Source: Serinibacter arcticus (GTDB lineage Bacteria; Actinomycetota; Actinomycetes; Actinomycetales; Beutenbergiaceae). Taken from it: DNA of 64,000 bases. A model generated the notes under the pieces. It made no database searches. It was not told where the DNA came from and saw only the letters and a program-made list of their open reading frames with translations. The stretch spans positions 2,170,001 to 2,234,000 of the forward strand of contig NZ_PYHR01000002.1 in the NCBI RefSeq assembly GCF_003121705.1, written 5' to 3'. Both the position numbers and the translations under genes were made by a program. Positions 27,086-36,200 of the stretch are shown one piece after another (position 1 is the stretch's first letter; each line of letters starts with the position of its first letter).

Positions 27086-28219
27086 GTGAAGTTCCAGGTG
27101 CTCGACATCATCTTCAACCCGCCGAACCCGCTCACCGGCGAGACGCTGCCGGCCGACGTGCGCCTCGAGCGCGTCGTGGAGAACGCCGTCCTGGCGGAGG
27201 AGCTCGGCATCGACGCGTACGCCGTCGGCGAGCGACACGCGGGGCCGGTGCTCTCCTCCTCGCCCACCGTGGTGCTCGGCGCGATCGCGCAGGCGACGGA
27301 CCGGATCCTGCTCAACACCGGCGTCACCGTGCTCTCGCTGCTCGACCCGGTGCGGGTGGCGGAGGACCTCGCGACGATCGACCAGCTGAGCAAGGGGCGG
27401 CTGGAGATCACGATCGGCAAGGGCAACGAGGTCGCGCAGTACCCGCTGTTCGGCCGCGACCTGGACAGGCAGTACGACTACCTCGTCGAGAACTACGAGC
27501 TGCTGCGCCGACTCCTGTCGGAGGAGGACGTGACGTGGTCGGGGGAGTTCCGCGCCCCGCTCGAGGGCGTCACCACGCTGCCGCGGCCGTACGGCGGCCC
27601 GATCCGGATCTGGCACGGGAGCGCGTCCTCGAGCATCGCCGTCGAGCTCGCCGCCCGCTGGGGCGACCCGGTCTTCACAGCCAACGCGCTGCAGCCGCGC
27701 GAGAACTACCTGCGCCACCTCGACCACTACCGCGCCGAGTGGGCGCGGCACGGTCAGGATCCCGCGGCGGCGTACGTCGGTTCGGGCTCGGGCGGCCTCT
27801 TCCTCGCCGACACGACCGAGGCGGCCACCGAGCTCTACCGCCCGCTGTTCGAGGGGCAGATCGCGCAGTCGGACGCGCGCGGCCACAAGGACGTGCTCGG
27901 CAAGGGGACGTCGTTCCGCAACCTCGAGGACGCCGTCGAGCGCGGTCCGGCGCTGATCGGCTCGAGCGAGCGGGTGGCGGAGAAGATCCTCGACTACCAC
28001 GCGTCCTACGGGCACGACGTGCAGTCGATCTCGCTGAACCCGGCGCTCGAGCACGCGGCGCAGCAGGACCTGCTGCGGAAGTTCGCCGAGGAGGTCGTGC
28101 CGCTCGTGCAGCGCGAGGTCTCCACGACGCTCTGGGGGCCGGAGGACGCACGCCGTCCGGCGTTCCTGCGCGAGCGGGAGGCGGCGGGCACGCCCGAGCC
28201 GGAGCTGGTCCGGGCCTGA
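27086..28219 (+). CDS. LLM class flavin-dependent oxidoreductase
   Basis: 377-residue luciferase-like enzyme: ELGIDAYAVGERHAGPVLSS, DRILLNTGVTVLSLLDPVRVAED, then the LSKGRLEITIGKGNE block and RIWHGSASSSIAVELAARWGD. Last gene of the (+) operon, 44 bases after the previous stop, with its own good ribosome-binding site (GAAGGAGA before the GTG at 27086). A hairpin terminator follows at 28241. Confidence 0.88.
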   Translation: MKFQVLDIIFNPPNPLTGETLPADVRLERVVENAVLAEELGIDAYAVGERHAGPVLSSSPTVVLGAIAQATDRILLNTGVTVLSLLDPVRVAEDLATIDQLSKGRLEITIGKGNEVAQYPLFGRDLDRQYDYLVENYELLRRLLSEEDVTWSGEFRAPLEGVTTLPRPYGGPIRIWHGSASSSIAVELAARWGDPVFTANALQPRENYLRHLDHYRAEWARHGQDPAAAYVGSGSGGLFLADTTEAATELYRPLFEGQIAQSDARGHKDVLGKGTSFRNLEDAVERGPALIGSSERVAEKILDYHASYGHDVQSISLNPALEHAAQQDLLRKFAEEVVPLVQREVSTTLWGPEDARRPAFLREREAAGTPEPELVRA

Positions 28220-28240
28220 GGAACGACGGCCGGACGACGA

Positions 28241-28277
28241 CGGCCGGGTCGGCGCCGCTGCGGCGTCGACCCGGCCG
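28241..28277. terminator. Bidirectional terminator hairpin
   Basis: CGGCCGGGTCGGCGC (28241-28255) pairs with GCGTCGACCCGGCCG (28263-28277), with one G-T wobble and a 7-base loop. It lies between the converging stops of the oxidoreductase (28219) and heme oxygenase (28305). Confidence 0.75.
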
Positions 28278-28304
28278 GGTCGGCGGATCGGTGGGGCGGG
28301 CCGC

Positions 28305-28979
28305 TCAGGCGGCGGTGGAGTCCTCGTCGTTGCGACCGCCGAGGTCGACGAACAGCGCGGCGTTGAGGTCGAAGGCGACCTTCGCCTCCTCGACCACGGC
28401 GTCGATCTGCTCGGGCGTGAACGGCGCGGCGTCGAGCAGCGCGCGGTAGTCGTCCTTGAACGGCTTCGGCTTGGGGATCTCGGTGAACGTGTAGAACGTC
28501 AGCTCCTCCGGCGTCATGCCGTAGTGCCGCTGCAGCATCCGGGAGATGATCTGGCCGCCCGACAGGTCGCCGAGGTAGCGCGTGTAGTGGTGGGCCACGA
28601 ACCGCTCGGCGGTGTCGATCCCGTCCAGCACCTCGATGTAGGCGCGGGTCGCCGGGAGGACGTCGACGGCGTCGCGCCAGTCCGGTCCGAGCAGCAGCGC
28701 GAGGTCGGCCTCGAGGCTCGGCACCCGCACGAGCGCGTCGATCAGGAACGGGGCCGCGGCGGCGTCGCCCCGCAGGCGCTCGCCGGCCGCCTCGAGCGCG
28801 GAGTAGATCGCGTGGTGCTGCGTGGCGAGGTCGATGTACGCCTCGCGGCTGAGCGCGCCGCCCATGAGCTGCGTGACGAAGCCGCGGGTCTCCGCGTGCT
28901 CGTGCTGCGGCCGCGTGGCCGTGCGGAGCAGGGAGGACAGGGCGGTGTCCGGGGCGAGGGTCTCGACGATCATAGGCAT
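28305..28979 (-). CDS. hmuO: Biliverdin-producing heme oxygenase
   Basis: 224-residue HmuO-type heme oxygenase that opens the heme ring to release iron, CO and biliverdin. The proximal heme ligand is His26 in HEHAE, and the distal helix has the flexible glycines of YLGDLSGGQIISR. Length matches corynebacterial HmuO (about 215). Start at 28979 is chosen because AAGGA lies 8 bases upstream; in-frame ATGs at 28973 and 28988 are alternatives. Its own promoter region contains two palindromes and an iron box, so iron and possibly heme control are likely. Adjacent to the heme transporter operon. Confidence 0.92.
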   Translation of the reverse strand: MPMIVETLAPDTALSSLLRTATRPQHEHAETRGFVTQLMGGALSREAYIDLATQHHAIYSALEAAGERLRGDAAAAPFLIDALVRVPSLEADLALLLGPDWRDAVDVLPATRAYIEVLDGIDTAERFVAHHYTRYLGDLSGGQIISRMLQRHYGMTPEELTFYTFTEIPKPKPFKDDYRALLDAAPFTPEQIDAVVEEAKVAFDLNAALFVDLGGRNDEDSTAA

Positions 28980-28997
28980 GGCGGGCATCCTTGTTTC

Positions 28998-29023
28998 TGA
29001 CAACTTGTCACGACAGTCTGTCA
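28998..29023. promoter_or_regulatory. Paired palindromes upstream of heme oxygenase gene
   Basis: TGACAACTTGTCA (28998-29010) is a perfect 6+1+6 palindrome and GACAGTCTGTC (29012-29022) a perfect 5+1+5 palindrome directly beside it. The pair gives a direct repeat YTGTCA at 29005 and 29018. They lie between the iron box and the hmuO start. In Corynebacterium hmuO is under both DtxR and heme-responsive response-regulator (ChrA/HrrA) control; a second regulator is therefore plausible here, but the binding protein is not identified. Confidence 0.55.
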
Positions 29024-29034
29024 TGACCATTGGA

Positions 29035-29053
29035 ATAAGGAAGCCTTACCTGC
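29035..29053. promoter_or_regulatory. DtxR/IdeR-like iron box upstream of heme oxygenase gene
   Basis: ATAAGGAAGCCTTACCTGC, on the minus strand an AGGTAAGGCTTCCTTA core, matches the DtxR/IdeR consensus TTAGGTTAGGCTAACCTAA at about 13 of 19 positions. Situated 56 bases upstream of the hmuO start. Would give repression under iron sufficiency. Confidence 0.6.
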
Positions 29054-29084
29054 GCGTCCGCGGGAGACGTGTCTCAGGGAGCGG

Positions 29085-29981
29085 TCACTCCGCGCGCGCC
29101 GCGTCCTTCCGCCGCTTCGCGACGACGCCGGCCGTCACCGCCGCCGCGATCGCGGCCGCTCCCGCCGACCCGGCGACGACCCAGGGGGCGGCGGACGAGT
29201 CGGAACCCGTGTCCGCGCTCCCGACGTCGGAGGTGCCCGACTCCTGCGCGCTCGCCGTGACCTCGCCCTCGGGCGACGGGGTCGCCTGGGGGGTCGGTGT
29301 CGCCGTCTCCGACGGACTCTCGGTCGCCGTCTCCGCCGGCGCCTCGGGGGCCGCCTCGGACTCGGCCGCCGCCACGGGCGCGAACGAGATCGGGGTGAAC
29401 GTCTCGTTGTTGGCGTTGACGACGCCGTGCGCGCCGAACGTGATGATGCCGCAGGTCTCGACGCGGCAGTCGAGCTCGCGCGCGTTCTCCCCGGCCGCGT
29501 CCGTGACGGTGAGCACCGGCCCCGGGATCACGAGGTCCGTCGCCCAGGAGCCGTCCAGGGCCAGCTCGGCCCCGTTCGCCTCCGACGCGGTCGAGGACCC
29601 GGGGAAGGTGACGAACTTCTGGTAGCCGGCGTTCTCGGCCGCCTGCGTGTCCGGCTGGTAGGCGTACGTCTCGCCGAAGCCGCCGCCGGCGCTGGGCTGC
29701 CACGCGCCATCGGCCACCCAGCCGAACAGCACGTACAGGCCGCCGAAGCCGCCGTCGATCGACTGGAAGCCCGCACCCGTGAGCGTGAGGGTGGTCTCGC
29801 CGTCGGGCGAGGCGACGCGGTCCCCGAGCGAGCTGACGGCCGTCACCGTCGCGCCCGTGGGGCCGGGCTGCGGTGCGGGTGCGGCGGAGGCGGCACCGGC
29901 CGGGAGCACGGCGAGGCCGAGCGCGCCCAGCACGAGCGCGGACCGGCGGATCCGGTGGCGGGCGGTGGTGGTGGGGCTCAT
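29085..29981 (-). CDS. Secreted membrane-anchored protein with HtaA-associated surface domain
   Basis: 298 residues: signal peptide (about 1-33, ASAAPAP cleavage region), a domain of about 150 residues with GGLYVLFGWV, WQPSAGGG, ELDCRVETCGIITFGAHG and NANNETFTPI, then a Glu/Thr/Pro-rich linker. A C-terminal membrane helix ends in AKRRKD. The domain is recognisably the same as the two tandem repeats in the large HtaA protein at 33300, with an added Cys pair. No LPXTG-like motif, so it is probably held by the helix. Last gene of the hmuTUV operon, overlapping hmuV by four bases, so a heme-relay or heme-binding role is inferred. Confidence 0.8.
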   Translation of the reverse strand: MSPTTTARHRIRRSALVLGALGLAVLPAGAASAAPAPQPGPTGATVTAVSSLGDRVASPDGETTLTLTGAGFQSIDGGFGGLYVLFGWVADGAWQPSAGGGFGETYAYQPDTQAAENAGYQKFVTFPGSSTASEANGAELALDGSWATDLVIPGPVLTVTDAAGENARELDCRVETCGIITFGAHGVVNANNETFTPISFAPVAAAESEAAPEAPAETATESPSETATPTPQATPSPEGEVTASAQESGTSDVGSADTGSDSSAAPWVVAGSAGAAAIAAAVTAGVVAKRRKDAARAE

Positions 29982-30862
29982 GACGACGTCTCCTCGTCGG
30001 TCGGGAACGCGGTGGGGATGTCGGTGACGACGGGGCCGGCTGCACCAGGTCGTCGGTGCGCCCGCACCGGCAGCACGACCGGCCCGGGCGAGTCCGGGTG
30101 GTGGATCACGTCGACGGGGTGCTCGTAGACCTCGGTCAGCAGCTCGGCGGTCAGCACCTCGTGCGGGGTGCCGTCGGCGCGCACCCGTCCGCCGCGCAGC
30201 AGCACCACGCGATCGGCGTAGGCGCCGGCGAGGCTGAGGTCGTGGAGCACGACGACGACGGCGGCGCCGTCCGCCACGAGGCGCGTCACCTCCGTGAGCA
30301 GCGCCTCCTGGTGACGGATGTCGAGCGCCGCCGTCGGCTCGTCGAGCAGGAGCACGCGGGTGTCCTGGGCGAGCGCCCGCGCGAACGACGTGCGTGCCTT
30401 CTCCCCGCCCGAGAGGGAGGGGAAGCGGCGCGCGGCCAGGTGCGTGACGTCCGCGCGGCGCATCGAGGCGGCCACGACGGCGTCGTCGTCGTCCTCCGAC
30501 GGCGTCCCCTGCCAGGGCGCGCGACCCATCGCGACGACCTCGGTGGCGGTGAAGGAGAAGCTGAGCTGGGACTCCTGGACCTGGACGGCGCGCACGCGCG
30601 CGAGGTCGCGGACCGGCGTCCGCCTCAGCTCGCGGCCCGTGACCTCGACCGTACCGGCGGCCGGGTCGAGGTCACCGGCGAGGACGGCCAGCAGCGTGGA
30701 CTTGCCCGCGCCGTTGGGCCCGACGAGCGCGGTGAGCTCGCCGGGGCGGACCTCGAGGTCGACGTCGTCGAGGATGAGCGAGCCGCCGAGCACCACCCGC
30801 ACGCCGCGGGCGGACATGAGGGAGTCGGTCACGCGAGGGTCGGTCGCGGTGGGGTCGGTCAC
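29978..30862 (-). CDS. hmuV: Heme ABC transporter ATP-binding protein
   Basis: 294-residue ATPase of the FecE/HmuV class. Walker A GPNGAGKST, heme-transporter-like MGRAPWQGTP after the Q-loop, signature LSGGEKARTSFARAL, Walker B VLLLDEPTAALD and the H-loop VVLHDLSLA. GTG start overlapping the permease stop. The extended tail (about 40 residues) is Pro/Thr rich. Confidence 0.93.
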   Translation of the reverse strand: MTDPTATDPRVTDSLMSARGVRVVLGGSLILDDVDLEVRPGELTALVGPNGAGKSTLLAVLAGDLDPAAGTVEVTGRELRRTPVRDLARVRAVQVQESQLSFSFTATEVVAMGRAPWQGTPSEDDDDAVVAASMRRADVTHLAARRFPSLSGGEKARTSFARALAQDTRVLLLDEPTAALDIRHQEALLTEVTRLVADGAAVVVVLHDLSLAGAYADRVVLLRGGRVRADGTPHEVLTAELLTEVYEHPVDVIHHPDSPGPVVLPVRAHRRPGAAGPVVTDIPTAFPTDEETSS

Positions 30863-31926
30863 GACCAGCCCCCCGCCCCGCGGCGCGTGCGGCGCAGCAG
30901 CCAGAAGAAGAACGGGCCGCCGATGATGGCGGTCAGCATGCCGATCGGGAGGTCGGCGTACGGCACGATCGTGCGCGCCACGAGGTCGGCGGCCAGCAGC
31001 ACGACGGCGCCGCCCAGCACCGAGGCCGGCACCAGCACGCGGTGGGCCGGGCCCACGATCATCCGGATGACGTGCGGCACCACGAGGCCGACGAACGCGA
31101 TGATCCCGGCGAAGGCGACGGCGGCGCTGGTCGCGATCGCCACCAGGACGATAACGCCGATCCGGAGCTTCTCGACGTCGACGCCGACGTGCCGGGCCGA
31201 GCGCTCACCGAGCGCGAGCAGGTCGAGGCGGCGCGCGACGACGGCCGCCCCGATGATCCCGATGACGATGAGCGGTGCGGCGACGGCGACCTGCACCCAG
31301 CGGGTGCCGTTGAGCGAGCCGAGCTGCCAGAAGACGATCTCCTCGCGCGCCTGGGTGTCGCCGAGGAAGGTCATGAACGCGATGACGGCACCGGCGACGG
31401 CGTTGACCGCGACACCGGTGAGCACCAGCGTGACGACCTCCGTGCGCCCGTTCTGGCGCGCGGTGAGGTAGGCCAGGATCGTCGCGAGCAGGCCGCCGAT
31501 GAAGGCGGCCAGCGCCACACCCCACTCCCCCATCGCCGTCCAGCCGAGCACGATCACGAGGCACGCGCCGGCGGCCGCCCCGGAGGAGACGCCGACCACG
31601 CCGGGCTCGGCGAGCGGGTTGCCGAACACGCCCTGCATGAGGACGCCGCCGACGGCGAGGCCGGCGCCGACCAGCAGACCGAGAGTCACGCGCGGGAACC
31701 GCACGGTCCACAGCGCGCTCTCGCCGTTGGGATGGGTCACGGGCAGGCCGGTCTCGATGCCGACCCGGCGCAGGATGGAGGACAGCACCTCGAGCGGCGG
31801 GATGCGGAGCTGGCCGACGCCGGCCGAGACGAGCACCAGCACCACGAGCGCGATGCTCAGGCCGGTGAGCAGCAGGACCACCCGGCGGCGCGAGGTGGTG
31901 GCAGCGGTGGCGAGGCCGGCGGTCAC
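30859..31926 (-). CDS. hmuU: Heme ABC transporter permease
   Basis: 355-residue FecCD-family permease with about ten membrane helices. Family motifs are ESALWTVRFPRVTLGLLVGA, GLAVGGVLMQGVFGNPLAEP, GVSSGAAAGA and GLVVPHVIRMIVGPAHR. GTG start overlaps the hmuT stop; its own stop overlaps hmuV. Imports heme delivered by the HmuT lipoprotein. Confidence 0.94.
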   Translation of the reverse strand: MTAGLATAATTSRRRVVLLLTGLSIALVVLVLVSAGVGQLRIPPLEVLSSILRRVGIETGLPVTHPNGESALWTVRFPRVTLGLLVGAGLAVGGVLMQGVFGNPLAEPGVVGVSSGAAAGACLVIVLGWTAMGEWGVALAAFIGGLLATILAYLTARQNGRTEVVTLVLTGVAVNAVAGAVIAFMTFLGDTQAREEIVFWQLGSLNGTRWVQVAVAAPLIVIGIIGAAVVARRLDLLALGERSARHVGVDVEKLRIGVIVLVAIATSAAVAFAGIIAFVGLVVPHVIRMIVGPAHRVLVPASVLGGAVVLLAADLVARTIVPYADLPIGMLTAIIGGPFFFWLLRRTRRGAGGWS

Positions 31927-33103
31927 GACGCGGCCGCGCCGTCGCCGTCGACCGCCCCGCCGTCGGCCGCCCCGCCGTCGGCCGCCTCGTCCTGCGCGCC
32001 GGCGGCGGCGTCGGGGGCGTACACGGCGACGGCGAGGGCCTCGAGCACGTCCGCCGTCATGGGCCCGAAGCTGAGGACCTGGGAGTCGGCCATGTCGACG
32101 ATCCGGCGGTTCTGGCCCGCGGGGGTCTGGGCGATGGCGGGGACGGACTCGAGCAGGCCGTCGACGCCGCCGGCGGACTCCAGTCCCTTCGTCATGACGA
32201 GGAGGAGGTCCGGCTGCATCGAGATCAGACCCTCGTCGGTGACCGGCTTCATGCCGGTCCAGCCGATCTCGGTGGCGATGTCACGGGCGCCGAGGGCGTC
32301 GATGATCGCGCCGGTGCCGGACTCGCCGCCGAACAGGTAGTAGATGCCCGAGCCGCCGCGGACGTACAGGAACGCGATCTTCAGGCGGTCCTCGCCCGTC
32401 GGCGCGATCGCGGCGATCTCGGCCGTGATCGCGGCGACCTCGGCGTCCGTCCGTTCGGCCAGCAGCTCGCCGGCCTCGCTGACACCGAGGGCGTCGGCGA
32501 CGTCGCGCACGAGGTCGCCGGTGGTCTCGAGGCTGCGACCGGAGTCGAGGACGACGACGGGGATGCCCGACTCCCGCATCTGGAGCACGACGTCCCAGGG
32601 CCCGAGCGAGGAGTCGGTGATGATCACGGTCGGGTCGAGCGCCAGGATCGACTCGGCGTTCAGCTCGTGGCCGTTCCCGGTGACGAGCGGCAGGTCAGCC
32701 ACCTCGGGGAAGGTCGAGGACGTGTCGCGGCCGACGAGGTTGTCGCCGAGGCCGAGCTCAGCGACCGTGCGAGCCGTCGTGCCGTAGATGTCGAGCGCGA
32801 GGATGCGACTGGCGTCGGTGACGGTGACCTCGGTGCCCTGCGCATCCGTCACGGTGACGGGGAGCTGCGGCTCGGGGTCGGCGACGACGGGCTGGACGGC
32901 GCCGTCGACGACCGCCGCCGTCGACGGCCCCACGTGCGTGTGCGGATCGGCCAGCACCTGCGCGCCGACATCCGCGAGCCGGGCACCGGGGCGGCCTCGC
33001 CACCGTCCGTGGTGGCGGTCGCGGAGCACGCCGCGAGGGCGAGCGCGGCGATCAGCGCGAGCGCGCTCGGGAGCGCGCCGGACAGGCGGAACGGGGTGGG
33101 CAC
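31923..33103 (-). pseudogene. hmuT: Heme-binding lipoprotein of ABC transporter, apparent frameshift
   Basis: The heme-receptor component. A GTG at 33103 opens a lipoprotein signal (LALAAC, Cys26), followed by TATTDGGEAAPVPG, but this frame then diverges. The mature protein (VGAQVLADPHTHVG, VTVTDASRILALDIYG, the TTARTVAELGLGDNLVGRD segment and SFGPMTADVLEALA) lies one frame over, running to 31923. Joining them needs one extra base near 32988-32993, inside GCCCCGG on the minus strand. Either the gene is broken or the assembly lost a base; the intact transporter genes around it favour the latter. An Ala/Asp/Gly-rich tail ends the protein. An iron box overlaps the start region. Confidence 0.88.
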
Positions 33104-33122
33104 GCAGGGAAGCCTAACCTCT
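33104..33122. promoter_or_regulatory. DtxR/IdeR-like iron box at hmuT start
   Basis: GCAGGGAAGCCTAACCTCT, read on the minus strand as AGAGGTTAGGCTTCCCTGC, contains AGGTTAGGCT exactly as in the consensus. It lies immediately upstream of the hmuT GTG, inside the leader. It is the best iron box of the three in this locus. Confidence 0.7.
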
Positions 33123-33192
33123 CGGCACGCACGTCCGCCGTTGCGTCCGTCACGCCATGACGCCGAAAGCAGCGTTCACATCGTGGCTCTCG

Positions 33193-33223
33193 TTAGGTAA
33201 GCGTGTCCTCACTGGGCTATAAA
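33193..33223 (+). promoter_or_regulatory. Promoter of htaA with overlapping iron box
   Basis: TTAGGTAAGCGTGTCCTCA (33193-33211) has a perfect TTAGGT left half and a weaker right half of the DtxR/IdeR box. TATAAA at 33218-33223 is a good -10 element, unusual in this GC-rich sequence. The transcript would reach the GTG start at 33300 with a leader of about 70 bases. Arrangement suits iron-dependent repression. Confidence 0.6.
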
Positions 33224-33299
33224 GAACGATAGGCGTGCCGAAATTCACGTGCGCCCACCCTCCTGCTCCAGACCTGACCCACGCCCGGAGGCGACGCCC

Positions 33300-36200
33300 G
33301 TGTCCAGCACTGCCCCATCCCGCACCGCACCGCGGCGCCGCACGCTCGCGAGCGTCGTCGTCGCCGCCCTCGTGGCAGCGGTCACGCTCGTCGCCGGCGC
33401 CGTACCCGCGGCCGCCGCGCCCGCCGAGGTCTCCGGCGCCACCCTGACCTGGGGTGTGAAGGAGAGCTTCCGCAGCTACATCACCAGCCCGATCGCGCAC
33501 GGATCGGCCTCCGCGATCGGCGTGGCCGGGACCGGCCCGTGGACCTGGTCGAACGGCTCGGGCTCGACGGACACCGGCTCGACGGTCGCCGACGCGGACT
33601 TCTCCGGCGGCGTCAGCTTCACCGGTCACGACGGCGCGCTGGACGTCCGCCTGACCAACCCGCGCGTGGTCGTCGAGGGCGGTTCGGGGACGCTGTACCT
33701 GGACTCCTACTCCAAGGCGATGGACGGCACGGTCTCGGAGCAGTCCGACATCGCCTTCGCCACGCTCGCGGTCCCCGCACCCGTGAACGACGGCGCGAGC
33801 CTCACGTTCTCTGGCGTGGGCGCCACGCTCACCGCCGCCGGTTCGACCGCGTTCGCCACCTTCTACCCGGCCGGCACGGCGCTCGACCCGCTGTCGTTCG
33901 TGCTGCCGTACGAGGTGCAGGCGTCGGCCACGACGACGGTGCTCACGTCGTCGGTCAACCCCTCCGCGGTGGGTCAGGAGGTCGCCCTCACGGCGACCGT
34001 GACGCCGGCCGACGCCGCCGGCCAGGTCACCTTCCGCGACGGCACGACGACGCTCACCAGCGTCCCGGTCGCCGGCGGTTCGGCCACCCTCACCACGGCG
34101 GGCCTCGCCGAGGGCAGCCGCAGCGTGACCGCCGAGTTCGTGCCCGCCGACGCCGCGTTCACCGGCTCGACGTCCGCCCCGCTGGCCCAGCTCGTCCAGG
34201 CGGCGGCGCCGATCGCCACCACGACGACGCTGTCCGCCACCCCGGCCGCCGTGTCCGTCGGCGCCCCGGTCGCGCTGACCGCGACCGTCACCCCCGCCGA
34301 CGCCGCCGGCTCCGTCGAGTTCCTCGACGGTGCCACCTCCCTCGGCCGGGCCACCGTCGCGGGCGGTCGGGCCGCGACGTCGACGACGGCGCTCACCGCC
34401 GGCTCGCACGACCTCACCGCCGTCTTCACGCCCGCGGGCACGACGCACGCCGCGTCGACCTCCGCCGTCGCGACGGTCGTCGTCTCCGCCGTCGTCGACC
34501 CGGAGCCGGTGCTCGACCCGGCGATCGAGGTCTTCCTCGCCGACGGCACCACGCCGTACACCGGTCAGCCCGTCCACGACGGCGAATCCCTCGTGGTCAA
34601 GGGCTCCGGCTTCGACCCCGAGGCCAACGTCGGCGGCCGCGGCGTCCCGATCCCCAACACCCTCCCGCAGGGCACCTACGTCGTCTTCGGCGGCTTCGCC
34701 GAGACCTGGAAGCCCTCCGCCGGAGCCGCCGGCAGCGCCCGCAAGGTCGTCTCCCAGAAGTGGGCCCTGGCCGAGTCCGTCCTGGACCAGGTCCCCACCA
34801 ACTTCCAGGGCGCCATCCGCCCGCAGTGGGTCGAGATCACCGACGAGGGCGACTTCACCGCCACCCTCGCCGTCTCCGCCCCCACCGCCACCCCCGCCCT
34901 CCCGACCAACCCCGTCTACGGCGTCTACACCTACGCCGCCGGCGGCGTCGTCAACGCCGACCAGGAGCTCACCGTCCCGGTCAACTACCAGGGCGAGAAG
35001 CCCGTCGACCCGGAGCCGGTGCTCGACCCGGCGATCGAGGTCTTCCTCGCCGACGGCACCACGCCGTACACCGGTCAGCCCGTCCACGACGGCGAGTCCC
35101 TCGTGGTCAAGGGCTCCGGCTTCGACCCCGAGGCCAACGTCGGCGGCCGCGGCGTCCCGATCCCCAACACCCTCCCGCAGGGCACCTACGTCGTCTTCGG
35201 CGGCTTCGCCGAGACCTGGAAGCCCTCCGCCGGAGCCGCCGGCAGCGCCCGCAAGGTCGTCTCCCAGAAGTGGGCCCTGGCCGAGTCCGTCCTGGACCAG
35301 GTCCCCACCAACTTCCAGGGCGCCATCCGCCCGCAGTGGGTCGAGATCACCGACGAGGGCGACTTCACCGCCACCCTCGCCGTCTCCGCCCCCACCGCCA
35401 CCCCCGCCCTCCCGACCAACCCCGTCTACGGCGTCTACACCTACGCCGCCGGCGGCGTCGTCAACGCCGACCAGGAGCTCACCGTCCCGGTCAACTACCA
35501 GGGCGAGAAGCCCGTCGACCCGGTCGCCGACCCGAAGATCACTGTGACGCCGTCGACCGACCTCGACCCCGCCGTCGCCAACGTCCTGGAGGTCTCCGGC
35601 ACCGGGTTCGTCGGTGCGGGAGCTGCCAACGGCGCGTACGTGCTCGTCGGTGAGTCGTCCGTCTGGAACGGCGTCGGCGCGCTGCCGAGCGCCGGTTGGC
35701 TGACGCAGATCCACGTCCCCGCCGCGCAGGTGGTGGACGGTGCCTTCACCGCCCGGGTCACGGTTCCGGCCGACACCCTCGACCCGACGAAGAGCTACCA
35801 GGTCGCGACATCCGCCGCCCACTGGCTCTCGGTCACCGACCGCACCCTCGACGCGTTCGCGCCGATCACGGTCACGGTGCCCGAGACCCCGCAGCCGGCC
35901 ACGCCGACCGTGTCCGTCTCGGACGGGGTCCGCCAGGGCTCGAGCGCGACGTTCACCGGTGCCGGCTTCGGTGCGAACGAGGTCGTCTCCGGTGTGGTGA
36001 ACTCCGACCCGGTCAACCTCGGGACCCAGGTCGCCGACGCCTCCGGGAACGTCACCTTCGCCTGGGCCGTCCCGGCCGACTTCGCGACCGGCGCGCACAC
36101 CGTCACGCTGACGGACGCCGCGGGCGCGTCGGGCTCGACGACGTTCCAGGTCGCGGCGGCGGTCACGCCTCCGGTGACTCCCCCGGTGACGCCGCCGGTC

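Noticed and set aside
28973-29030. Upstream start for heme oxygenase at 29030
   Set aside because: It would place the start inside the palindromic control region and add residues not seen in the HmuO family; the ATG at 28979 has an AAGGA site.
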